NCBI GenBank assembly: GCA_900544825.1 | Contig: UQWP01000025.1 | Location: 1-41,823 of the forward strand | DNA: 41,823 nt | DNA from: an uncultured Prevotella sp. | GTDB lineage: Bacteria; Bacteroidota; Bacteroidia; Bacteroidales; Bacteroidaceae | Direction of reading: 5' to 3' | In this document: piece by piece, positions 16,634 through 24,734 of the stretch | How positions within the stretch are numbered: the stretch's first letter is position 1 | Layout: each line of letters begins with the position of its first letter | The notes under the pieces: generated by a model | The model's database searches: none | What the model was told of the DNA's origin: nothing | The model's input: only the letters and a program-made list of their open reading frames with translations | Program-made: the position numbers and the translations under genes

Positions 16634-19600
16634 ATGAATTCAATTCGATTTGTTGCCACAGTAGCGCTGCTGGCGGCTGGTAGCACCACGTGCCTCTTTG
16701 CACAGAACACTCGTGCCACCGTTACTGGAAAGATTGTGGATAACACCAAAGAACCTGTAATCGGTGCCTTGGTAACCGTAAAGAACGAGTCTACAGGTTT
16801 CACCGTTTCCGCTGCCACAGATGCCAACGGAAACTATACCATCCGAGAGATTCCACTCGGTTCGCCTTACACCATCACCGCCAAATACATCGGTTATGGC
16901 GACCAGAAGCGCACAGGCTATTCGCTGAACCAGGGCGATATGCTGCGCGTAGACTTCACCATGAGCGACCAGAGCCAGGAATTAAAAGAGATTGAGGTGG
17001 TGGCAAACTCTCTGAAGAAGAACGTGGATAACGAGGGAGCCTCAACCAGCGTTACAGCGCAGGACATCAAGAAACTGCCTGTAAACGGACGTAACTTCAC
17101 TTCGCTCATCGACCTCTCTCCGCTGAGCAACGGCATGAACCTCAGCGGTCAGCTTGCCTCTTCCACCGGTTTCAACATCGATGGTATGTCATCCAAGAAC
17201 CCTATCTCCGGCGGCGCTGCCAATACCAGAAAAGGCAGTCCTTACGCCATGACCATGGAGGCTGTGAGAGAGTTCAAGGTGGTAACCAATGCCTACGATG
17301 TAACCTATGGCCGTGCAGGTGGCGGACTCATCAACGCCGTAACCCAATCGGGTACCAACACCCTCAAGGGATCGGCATTCTCCTATCTCCGCACCGACTG
17401 GCTCGCCAGCCAGTACGACATCCTCGGCAACAAACGTACCTCTGATTTCTCCACCTATCAGTATGGTTTCTCACTGGGCGGACCTATCATCAAAGACCGC
17501 CTGCACTTCTTCGTGGCATGGGATCATCAGCAGGACACCAAGCCATTGCGCATCGCCGACATTCATGGAGCATCAGATGAAAGCAGATACAATCTGTCGC
17601 AAGCTACACTCGATGCCTTCACCCAGATAGCAAAAGACAAATACGGGCTGCCTAACCAGCCGGAATACGGCTCGTTTGACAAGAAATCAAACACCAACTC
17701 CGTGTTCGCACGCATCGACTGGCAGATCAACCCAACCAACCTGCTCAGCGTTCGCAACAACCTGAACATCAACAAGCAGCCATATAGCCAGGGTGACAAT
17801 ACCACCATCAACTTCCTGGAGTCTTACTCCGACTGCAACACAGCAGACAACAGCTTGATGGCATCTCTCCGCAGCGTATTCGGACCAAAGATTACCAACG
17901 AGGCAAAAGTGCAATGGATGTATTCGATGGAAGAGACCAAGGCAAACAACCTCCTTCCTAACGGCACCATCCCACGTGCCATCGTGCAGAACGTAGCATC
18001 GGAAGTAGACGGAAAGACCTTGATGACCAACATCCAGATAGGTGGACAGCGATTCACCCCGGAGAATTTCCACGACAACGTATATCAGTTTGTGGACAAC
18101 CTGCTCATCAATGCAGGCAAGATCAACTATACCCTGGGCTTGGACGTGATGTATTCTCACCTCTCCTCACTCTATGGCAGCGAGACCAACGGACGTTTCT
18201 ACTTCAAGGGACTCGACAGCTTCAACAACATGACTCCTTACCGATATGCCCGCGACGTATATATGGTAGAGGGCGAAAAGAACCAGAAGGTAATCCAGCG
18301 CATCGTAAACGCAGGTATCTATGGTCAGTTGCACACCCAGCTCTTCGAGGGCTTCGACCTCACAGCCGGCGTACGCATCGACAACGCTTCCTATCTTGAC
18401 CATGGCAACTACTACGAGCCAGCCGACCGACTTCTCGGTGTAAGAACCGACAAGGGCATCGGCCTCTTCCTGGTACAGCCAAGATTGCAGTTGCAGTGGG
18501 ATATCAACAACAAGCATACCGATATTCTGAAGCTTGGTGGCGGTATCTTCGCATCCGACATCAACAACTACGCCACGGTGAACAGTCAGGTATTCGACGG
18601 AAGCCGCATCGTAACCATCGATACTCAGGATGCGAGCCTCATCCCTACTCCTAACTTCCCAAGCTATCGACAGGACCCAACCACAGCTCCGGGTGCTGAT
18701 TTGCTGAAGAATCCAAATGTAGAGAAGCTCGTCACCATCAACTGCAACAAGGAGGGCTCCAAAGTGCCAACCATCTACAAGGCAAACCTTTCGTATACCC
18801 ACTACTTCAGCGACCGATTCAAGATGGGCGTGGCAGGATACATGACTCTGGCTCGCCACAACTATCTCTATATCGACAAGAACATGGTGGATGAGCCTTA
18901 CTTTAGATTGGAAAACGAAGGTGGACGTGGCGTCTATGTGCCTGCCAACACCATCGATGCCAAGGGTAACACCAACTGGCTGGAAGGCAGAAAGACCAAG
19001 GAGATAGGTCGTGTACTAGAGCTTAACACCATCGGAAAGGTGAACCAGTTGGCCTTCGTCATCGACGGTAGCTGGAGATACTTCAAGGATGGATTCCTCT
19101 CATTCAGCTATACTTGGAACAGCGTAAAGGATAACAACACCTATAATGGCGACGTGGCAAACACCTCAACACTGGTAAAGATGGTGAAGGATGACCCACG
19201 CGACATGAGCCAGCTGAGCTATGGCAACGGCCAGTTCCGCCACAAGCTGGTGGTTTACGGTACAGCGCCAACCTTCTGGGGCATCCAGGCAGGTATCCGC
19301 TTCTCAGGCATCGGCGGCACCCGCTACTCTACCATCGTAGGCGGCAATGTGAATGGTGACTTCGTGGCAACCAACGACCTCGCCTTCATCTTCGACCCTA
19401 ACGATCCTAACACTGATGCAGGCATCCGCAAGGGCTTTGAAACCCTGATGGCTAACCCTAAGGTGGAGAAGAAGTTCAAGGAGTACTTGCAAAATAATTA
19501 TGGCAAGATGGCGGAGCGCAATGGCGGCGTAAACGGTTTCTACGGCACCTTCGACCTCCACTTGGAGAAGGCATTCAAGCTTTACAAGACCCATGCCCTG

Positions 19601-19810
19601 GAAGTTTCACTGGATGTTTTCAATGTGGCAAACCTTCTCAACAAAGACTGGGGCGTAGGTAAGAATCTCTCTACCGTTCCTCTCTATTACATCACAGGTT
19701 TCGACCAGGAGAAGAAGCAGTATAAGTATGCAGTAAATACCAACGCCGGCGTAGCTGGTGGCAATGGTAATCCTTATCAGTGCCAGTTGGGTATAAGATA
19801 TAGATTTTAA
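16634..19810 (+). CDS. Oar-like TonB-dependent outer-membrane receptor
   Basis: A 1058-aa protein: signal peptide (about 1-23), a carboxypeptidase-regulatory-like beta-sandwich (about 27-115, GKIVDNTKEPVIGALVTV), a TonB plug (about 130-235, LPVNGRNFTSLIDLSP, FNIDGMSSKNP, VTYGRAGGGLINAVT) and a 22-strand-type barrel ending in aromatic residues (GIRYRF). This is the Oar-type layout, not the SusC type: no SusD gene follows and no SusC signature is seen. It probably imports or exports an unknown ligand with TonB energy. It is flanked by a secreted protein of unknown function and a glycerophosphodiesterase, which hints at a phosphodiester substrate, an inference only. Confidence 0.88.
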   Translation: MNSIRFVATVALLAAGSTTCLFAQNTRATVTGKIVDNTKEPVIGALVTVKNESTGFTVSAATDANGNYTIREIPLGSPYTITAKYIGYGDQKRTGYSLNQGDMLRVDFTMSDQSQELKEIEVVANSLKKNVDNEGASTSVTAQDIKKLPVNGRNFTSLIDLSPLSNGMNLSGQLASSTGFNIDGMSSKNPISGGAANTRKGSPYAMTMEAVREFKVVTNAYDVTYGRAGGGLINAVTQSGTNTLKGSAFSYLRTDWLASQYDILGNKRTSDFSTYQYGFSLGGPIIKDRLHFFVAWDHQQDTKPLRIADIHGASDESRYNLSQATLDAFTQIAKDKYGLPNQPEYGSFDKKSNTNSVFARIDWQINPTNLLSVRNNLNINKQPYSQGDNTTINFLESYSDCNTADNSLMASLRSVFGPKITNEAKVQWMYSMEETKANNLLPNGTIPRAIVQNVASEVDGKTLMTNIQIGGQRFTPENFHDNVYQFVDNLLINAGKINYTLGLDVMYSHLSSLYGSETNGRFYFKGLDSFNNMTPYRYARDVYMVEGEKNQKVIQRIVNAGIYGQLHTQLFEGFDLTAGVRIDNASYLDHGNYYEPADRLLGVRTDKGIGLFLVQPRLQLQWDINNKHTDILKLGGGIFASDINNYATVNSQVFDGSRIVTIDTQDASLIPTPNFPSYRQDPTTAPGADLLKNPNVEKLVTINCNKEGSKVPTIYKANLSYTHYFSDRFKMGVAGYMTLARHNYLYIDKNMVDEPYFRLENEGGRGVYVPANTIDAKGNTNWLEGRKTKEIGRVLELNTIGKVNQLAFVIDGSWRYFKDGFLSFSYTWNSVKDNNTYNGDVANTSTLVKMVKDDPRDMSQLSYGNGQFRHKLVVYGTAPTFWGIQAGIRFSGIGGTRYSTIVGGNVNGDFVATNDLAFIFDPNDPNTDAGIRKGFETLMANPKVEKKFKEYLQNNYGKMAERNGGVNGFYGTFDLHLEKAFKLYKTHALEVSLDVFNVANLLNKDWGVGKNLSTVPLYYITGFDQEKKQYKYAVNTNAGVAGGNGNPYQCQLGIRYRF

Positions 19811-19813
19811 TTA

Positions 19814-19891
19814 GATTTTTAGAAGTTATTTCAGAAGTATTTTTGAAGTTTTTCAGAAGTAATTAGACGTTTTTAGAAGTTTTTCAGAAAA
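19814..19891 (+). repeat. Helically phased GAAGT repeats upstream of the glycerophosphodiesterase gene
   Basis: GAAGT or a close variant (GACGT) starts at 19822, 19834, 19845, 19856, 19866 and 19876, spaced 12, 11, 11, 10 and 10 bases, separated by T-rich runs. The short spacer between the receptor and the next gene is made of almost nothing else. Such phasing is typical of curved DNA. Confidence 0.75.
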
Positions 19892-19893
19892 AT

Positions 19894-20667
19894 ATGAAAA
19901 AGACTAGTATGATATTGTGCGGAATGATGCTGTTGGCATCTTCCGCCCTGGCTCAAGTAAAGGTGATAGCCCACCGCGGCCATTGGAACAGTCCGGGTGC
20001 AGCCCAGAACTCCATCGCTGCCATGCAGAATGCCAAGAAGGCTGATGTTTGGGGAAGCGAGTTTGATGTACACATCACCACAGACGGCATCGTGGTGGTA
20101 AACCATGACGACGACATCCATGGCATCATCATCGAGGATGCGAAGTATGCCGACATCAAGAATCTGAAGCTTGCCAACGGTGAGCCTATCGCCACGCTGA
20201 AGAGTTATCTGGAGGCTGGCAAGAAGCTTGCTCCCATGCAGCTGATTCTGGAAATCAAGGCACATCAGACTCCTGAGCGCGAAGACAGATGCGTAAAGGC
20301 GTGTCTTGATTTGGTAAAGGCAGCCGGCATGGAGAAGCAGGTGGATTACATCTCCTTCAGCATGCATGCCTGCGAGGAGCTCGTAAAACTGAACCCACAA
20401 GCCCGGGTTTACTATCTGGGCAGCGATGTGGCTCCCAAAATCATCAAGCAGAAGGGCTTTGCCGGCATCGATTACTATGGTGGTGCCCTCCTCAAGAATC
20501 CGAATTGGATTAAAGAGAGTCACGACCTGGGCATGAAGGTGAATGTATGGACCATCGACCAGATGAAGGAGATTCAGAAATGCATAGATTCCGGCGTTGA
20601 CTTCGTAACCACCAACAAGCCAGAAGAAGCCAAGAAGATTGCCGAAGGCAAGCTCAGCTTCAAGTAA
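19894..20667 (+). CDS. Glycerophosphodiester phosphodiesterase, periplasmic
   Basis: A 257-aa protein with a signal peptide (about 1-20). The GDPD TIM barrel shows HRGHW (His27-Arg28), E56 and D58 in SEFDVH, and His71-Asp72 in NHDDD, which together form the metal site and catalytic pair. It ends with the conserved VNVWTIDQ and FVTTNKPE. It cleaves deacylated phospholipids (glycerol-3-phospho-alcohols) to glycerol-3-phosphate. It lies 83 bases after the receptor gene and shares its direction, so it is probably in the same transcript, and converges on the minus-strand block at a terminator. Confidence 0.92.
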   Translation: MKKTSMILCGMMLLASSALAQVKVIAHRGHWNSPGAAQNSIAAMQNAKKADVWGSEFDVHITTDGIVVVNHDDDIHGIIIEDAKYADIKNLKLANGEPIATLKSYLEAGKKLAPMQLILEIKAHQTPEREDRCVKACLDLVKAAGMEKQVDYISFSMHACEELVKLNPQARVYYLGSDVAPKIIKQKGFAGIDYYGGALLKNPNWIKESHDLGMKVNVWTIDQMKEIQKCIDSGVDFVTTNKPEEAKKIAEGKLSFK

Positions 20668-20698
20668 AGAACAAAAGGAAAAAATCGAATATGAATTG

Positions 20699-20748
20699 AG
20701 AATTCAGCAAATAGCCAAGATGCTTATTTGCTGAATTCTTTTGTTTTT
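20699..20748. terminator. Bidirectional terminator between convergent genes
   Basis: A perfect 15-base stem (20699-20713 with 20725-20739) around an 11-base loop, followed on the plus strand by CTTTTGTTTTTG. It separates the glycerophosphodiesterase gene from the convergent ATPase gene. Confidence 0.85.
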
Positions 20749-20759
20749 GTATCTACCCT

Positions 20760-22106
20760 TTATTCTTCGACAACAGCATCCAATATGCTCCGCAAATTAC
20801 CTATCAGATAGAACGGAAGATTAATCAACGAAAACTCCTTGCCATGAATGGTCTTGACCTTATCAATAGAATAAGGCTTTGACCAGATACGGATGGCAAT
20901 ATTAACCTCAGAACTATCCATAAACACCTGAAGTGAACGGAGATGAGCATTCGTTCCGCTCTTTACCTCTATCGGATAAAGCTTGGAGTTATGAGCAAAA
21001 ATGAAATCAACCTCAGCTCCATTGTTCGGCTTTGCCCAAAACGAGCGATGCTGTCCCACCCTATCTTCCAAAGCCAATAATTCCTGAGCCGTAATTTGTT
21101 CCGCAATATGCCCACGCCAGCTATCCACCATATCGGTAGAACCAATGATTTCCTTTCTGATTCCCGCCTGATAGTTCACTAATCCCGTATCAAACCAGAT
21201 GAGTTTTGGCATTCGCTTGGTCTCAGGAATAATCGGCAACTGGGTAGAAGATACAGGGTAAACCAGCTCCAGGAGCATAGCCTTCTCCAGCAATCTAAAT
21301 GCCTCGCCCACCTCTCTTGACTTATAGCCAGAATTGGCAAAGTTACCCAACGTAATGGTCTCACCCGAAAAAGCCCAACCATAGGAGAGGATGAATCTCA
21401 CTACGTCTGTTAACTTATTACCTCTGACGTATTTCTCAGAATCATCCTTATAGGCTTGCACCAGAGTTTCATAAACATCTTCGATACCAATGACATCTTG
21501 GGTTTCAGCATACTGCTGCACAGCTTCAGGCATACCTCCCACAATGGTATATTGATTAAAAAGATGCATCAACTGTTCATGGAAAGCTACCGTATATTCA
21601 GCCTTCTGCGAGAGTACGGCAAGAAGATTACTCTTGCCGATAGCACCCAGGAACTCCGAAAACGAACAAGGTCGCAAAGCCAGATACTGTACTCTTCCAA
21701 CAGGGAAACTCACCTTCACATCCACCAGATTCTCCAACAGACTTCCTGCTGCAATAACATACAAATCAGGTCTCTGTTCATAGAAATACCTGAGAAGAGC
21801 TATGGTTTTAGGAAAATTCTGTATCTCGTCGATGAAAACAAGTGTAGTTCCTTCTTTCTTAACCTTACCGACACTGGCATACAGCATATTCACCAGGTCG
21901 TCTAAAGGAATCTCCATCTCGAATAACTTGGCATTCTCATTTCTTTCCAGATTGAAATATAGATAATTATCAAACTGAGAGCCGAACTCATTAACCACAG
22001 TTGTCTTGCCAACCTGTCGAGCTCCTCTCAGGATAAGAGGCTTATGCTTTTTGTCTTGCTTCCAAGCCTCCAGTTTACTGATGATATTTCGTCTAAACAT
22101 ACGCAT
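20760..22106 (-). CDS. AAA ATPase with DUF4143 C-terminal domain
   Basis: A 449-aa cytoplasmic protein with Walker A RGARQVGKTT, Walker B TLVFIDEIQNF, sensor IAAGSLLE and the DUF4143 C-terminal region, which contains a PD-(D/E)XK-like core (EVDFIFAHNSKLYPIEVKSG). This family is common in Bacteroidota and archaea, often variable between strains. Function is unknown; DNA binding or nuclease activity is suspected because of the PD-(D/E)XK core. I start it at ATG 22106 (MRMFRRN); ATG 22100 is also possible, and the in-frame TTG at 22115 is too close to the promoter. The leader is only about 10-15 bases. The promoter lies inside a four-copy 32-bp repeat. Confidence 0.9.
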   Translation of the reverse strand: MRMFRRNIISKLEAWKQDKKHKPLILRGARQVGKTTVVNEFGSQFDNYLYFNLERNENAKLFEMEIPLDDLVNMLYASVGKVKKEGTTLVFIDEIQNFPKTIALLRYFYEQRPDLYVIAAGSLLENLVDVKVSFPVGRVQYLALRPCSFSEFLGAIGKSNLLAVLSQKAEYTVAFHEQLMHLFNQYTIVGGMPEAVQQYAETQDVIGIEDVYETLVQAYKDDSEKYVRGNKLTDVVRFILSYGWAFSGETITLGNFANSGYKSREVGEAFRLLEKAMLLELVYPVSSTQLPIIPETKRMPKLIWFDTGLVNYQAGIRKEIIGSTDMVDSWRGHIAEQITAQELLALEDRVGQHRSFWAKPNNGAEVDFIFAHNSKLYPIEVKSGTNAHLRSLQVFMDSSEVNIAIRIWSKPYSIDKVKTIHGKEFSLINLPFYLIGNLRSILDAVVEE

Positions 22107-22113
22107 TTGTTTC

Positions 22114-22223
22114 AAATCAGGGGCAAAGATACGACTTTTTTGTCGTAAATCAGCGGCAACAGCGTTAAAGTTTGTTGCAAATCAGGGGCAATGCCATTAA
22201 AGTTTGGTGTAAATCAGGGGCAA
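22114..22223 (-). repeat. Four-copy 32-bp direct repeat containing the ATPase promoter
   Basis: The 13-mer AAATCAGGGGCAA (one copy has GCGG) starts at 22114, 22147, 22179 and 22211, spaced 33, 32 and 32 bases. The middle two units also share TTAAAGTTTG. The copy nearest the gene contains TATCTTTGC on the minus strand (22131-22123), a consensus -7 element, about 17 bases before the start codon. The array looks like a multiplied promoter/operator unit. Confidence 0.8.
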
Positions 22224-22294
22224 CAAGGCACACCATATTGATGGGCTGATCGGGGTTCGCCGACAAAGAATTTACCATCTAGTCCCTTTGCCAT
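22214..22294 (-). CDS. Possible 26-aa small ORF between res and the DUF4143 ATPase gene
   Basis: Minus-strand ATG at 22294 opens a 26-codon frame beginning MAKGLDGKFF and ending in PCCP inside the last 32-bp repeat. It resembles the start of a second minus-strand frame at the other end of the restriction-modification pair (MAGKGM at 27183). It may be a conserved intergenic element rather than a protein. Confidence 0.25.
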   Translation of the reverse strand: MAKGLDGKFFVGEPRSAHQYGVPCCP

Positions 22295-22310
22295 CGTTAT
22301 TACACCTTAT

Positions 22311-22323
22311 TATATATGTAGCA
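22311..22323. repeat. 13-bp direct repeat, left copy (flanks res-mod)
   Basis: TATATATGTAGCA lies 9 bases beyond the res stop codon. The same 13-mer is found at 26967-26979 upstream of mod. A second shared word, ACAAGGCACACC, lies at 22223-22234 and 26979-26990. Both pairs are in the same orientation. Confidence 0.45.
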
Positions 22324-22331
22324 TTTATGCC

Positions 22332-24713
22332 TTATTTATATTTATCTGGGAAGAAAGCATCCCAACCTGTTATATCTGTTGTATTCTCTATTGGTAACGA
22401 AGAATAATACCAGTTATCATCCGATTGCTGATGTATAATAATACCACCTTTCAGATGCTTGTCCTTGTTCTCTTCACTCGCCATATAGTCGATAAGGGCA
22501 TTATGCTTTTCTTGACCATTCTCATCACTTCCAACTCCCTTTGTATCAAAAAGAAAAATTTGACCATTTTTCATACGAATCACATAATCAACATAAAAGA
22601 GAGATTTCTCGCCCGTCTTTTTGGTATAAGGAATCGCATAATGCTGTCTTCCCTCATCACCATTCTTATACCACCAATCAATGCAATCAGCGTATTCTTC
22701 CAAGAACGCCTCGAAATCACGCTCCTGGAACGAGTCATCGTTAAACTGCATATATGGCAGCATGGCATGATTCTTCCTTGCATCATTCTCGGTATAAGTG
22801 GTTTCATTATACTCTCGTATCTCTGGCACATTCCAAGTATATTGCTTGAAAGAACGTTCCTTGCGTTTCTTTTTGCGCTCGCTGATAATCTTGGTATATT
22901 TGGCTACTGCACGACTGATGATGGCAGCAAACTTGCCTTTGTTTCTGTTATACAAGATTATACTTGGCACATCTGTTTCGAAGATGCCTAAGTATTCGCC
23001 CATCAATTCATCCATGTTACCATGAAGAACTTTGACGGCTCCCTTTTCATAACCAGCCAGCAAATCTTTATAGAATTTATCTAATGCCACACTCAGCTCA
23101 TACTGATTCCTGGTGAAAGAAATACGCTTGTTTTCATCAACCATAGTAGTTCCCATTTCACCAGTAATCTCTACATCACGGAGTATATTCACCTTAATAG
23201 TATGTTTATCAAAACAGATACTGTCGATACGCTCAGCTTGCTTCCTGTTTTTATCAACATCTATTATACAGCCACCATTATCAGAACCAGCTTTATCTTC
23301 ATTATCATCATCAGCAAATGGATCAGAATCAAAGAAGCTCAACTGGATAGGTTGTTTAAACCAAGCATTATTGAACGTCTCCACCAACAAAGGATAAAAA
23401 TCAGGACCTAATCGATTGCGGTCGGCACTGAGATACTGACTATAAGTAGAAGTCAAAGCCACATTGTTCAGATGTTCACGACGATAAGACAACAATGCTT
23501 TGGTGATATAACTCATGTCATCAGCAACTATCTCTATGCGGTCACGACTCAAATTGGTATATACCCAACCATGATTCAAGATACCATCCGTATAATAATG
23601 TTGCTCAGGCATTCTCATAATTCGTCCTACCGTTTGTGTACCAAACTCCGTGCTTTTAATGTCTCGGAAAATCAGGAGAACAGCAGCACGAGGACAGTCC
23701 CATCCTAAGGCGATAGCTTGCTTAAAAAGTAAAACCTCGGTCAGATTATAATTTCTTTCTAATCCCTCAAGTTTCTTCTTTTCCGTGGATAGCCATATTG
23801 CCAACTTGGCATTATCCGTTGTGATGTCGTATTCTGTTTCCAGTCTATTCTTTACCATATCTACAATAGCACGTTCTCCTTCATTCAAGGTTTCAGAGTT
23901 ATCATTCGGCAACTGAATAAGCAACAACGGATTGATTCCAACTCCTTCTTTCTCGTATGCCTCTTTGAGTTCCTTCCGTTTGGCTAAAGCTAAATCCAGC
24001 AGATAAGCATTCTCACCCACCATTTCGTCGCCCTCTTTCACATTGGCGTTGATAGTAATGCCGTCCTTAATCATTTCCTCCTTGATAACTTCTTCACGAG
24101 GAACATTATATATATCATCGGCAGAACTCAACGAAGAAGGCAAAGGTGTTGCTGAAATACGAATCTCGACCTTCGGATTGAGATTCTTCAACACCTTTTC
24201 CGATTGCTTGGCATTGCGACTACCAAACATATGCTCTTCATCGACAACTACTATAAGAGGCAAATGATGATCTTCTTTGGTTCGCTGAACTATATCATAA
24301 ATAGATGAAGAGTTCTCGGTATCTCGCACCAGAATATTTCGATCCTTATTGATACTTTCCCAATTAACAAAGAACACCTCACCCGATTTGATGTAACCGT
24401 CCACAGAAAGATCTAACTCATCATACATCACAGGAGTCAAGACATGAGTTTCGGAGAAGAAGTTCTTCATACTCATATAACTCTGCTGATGTAATTTATT
24501 CGGAGCAATCCAAATAACAGCCACTTCCTTACCCTCTTCTGCTAGTTGCGAAGTAAGGTCATCCAACATCTTGCTAGCCATCACGGTCTTGCCTGAGCCA
24601 GTAGGAGCCTTGAACACCAGCTTCTTTCTATCTCCTGATGCCTCCAACAGTTTGATGGTTTTCTTAACCAAAGCCTCAACTGCCTCTATCTGATATTTCT
24701 TTTCTTGTATCAT
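22332..24713 (-). CDS. res: Type III restriction enzyme Res subunit
   Basis: A 793-aa SF2 translocase/nuclease. The helicase part shows Walker A (APTGSGKTV, near 36-44), DEEH (VVDEEHMF), SAT (RISATP) and motif VI (QTVGRIMRMPE). The C-terminus has a PD-(D/E)XK core (DYVI... FLFDTKG) typical of Type III Res. It acts only in complex with Mod, translocating or diffusing from unmethylated asymmetric sites and cutting about 25 bases away. It follows mod by 21 bases in the same operon. It is shorter than the well-studied EcoP15I Res (about 970 aa), but all main motifs are visible. Confidence 0.92.
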   Translation of the reverse strand: MIQEKKYQIEAVEALVKKTIKLLEASGDRKKLVFKAPTGSGKTVMASKMLDDLTSQLAEEGKEVAVIWIAPNKLHQQSYMSMKNFFSETHVLTPVMYDELDLSVDGYIKSGEVFFVNWESINKDRNILVRDTENSSSIYDIVQRTKEDHHLPLIVVVDEEHMFGSRNAKQSEKVLKNLNPKVEIRISATPLPSSLSSADDIYNVPREEVIKEEMIKDGITINANVKEGDEMVGENAYLLDLALAKRKELKEAYEKEGVGINPLLLIQLPNDNSETLNEGERAIVDMVKNRLETEYDITTDNAKLAIWLSTEKKKLEGLERNYNLTEVLLFKQAIALGWDCPRAAVLLIFRDIKSTEFGTQTVGRIMRMPEQHYYTDGILNHGWVYTNLSRDRIEIVADDMSYITKALLSYRREHLNNVALTSTYSQYLSADRNRLGPDFYPLLVETFNNAWFKQPIQLSFFDSDPFADDDNEDKAGSDNGGCIIDVDKNRKQAERIDSICFDKHTIKVNILRDVEITGEMGTTMVDENKRISFTRNQYELSVALDKFYKDLLAGYEKGAVKVLHGNMDELMGEYLGIFETDVPSIILYNRNKGKFAAIISRAVAKYTKIISERKKKRKERSFKQYTWNVPEIREYNETTYTENDARKNHAMLPYMQFNDDSFQERDFEAFLEEYADCIDWWYKNGDEGRQHYAIPYTKKTGEKSLFYVDYVIRMKNGQIFLFDTKGVGSDENGQEKHNALIDYMASEENKDKHLKGGIIIHQQSDDNWYYSSLPIENTTDITGWDAFFPDKYK

Positions 24714-24734
24714 AATTTCATGCCTCCTTCTTCT

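Noticed and set aside
16634..19810. SusC annotation for the TonB receptor
   Set aside because: No SusD follows, and the plug and N-terminal domain look like the Oar type.
20760..22115. TTG start for the DUF4143 ATPase
   Set aside because: The TTG at 22115 lies inside the repeat at the expected transcription start; ATG 22106 or 22100 is more plausible.
22114..22223. 32-bp repeats as a CRISPR array
   Set aside because: Repeats run straight into each other with the 'spacers' also related (TTAAAGTTTG), there are only four copies, and no cas gene is near.
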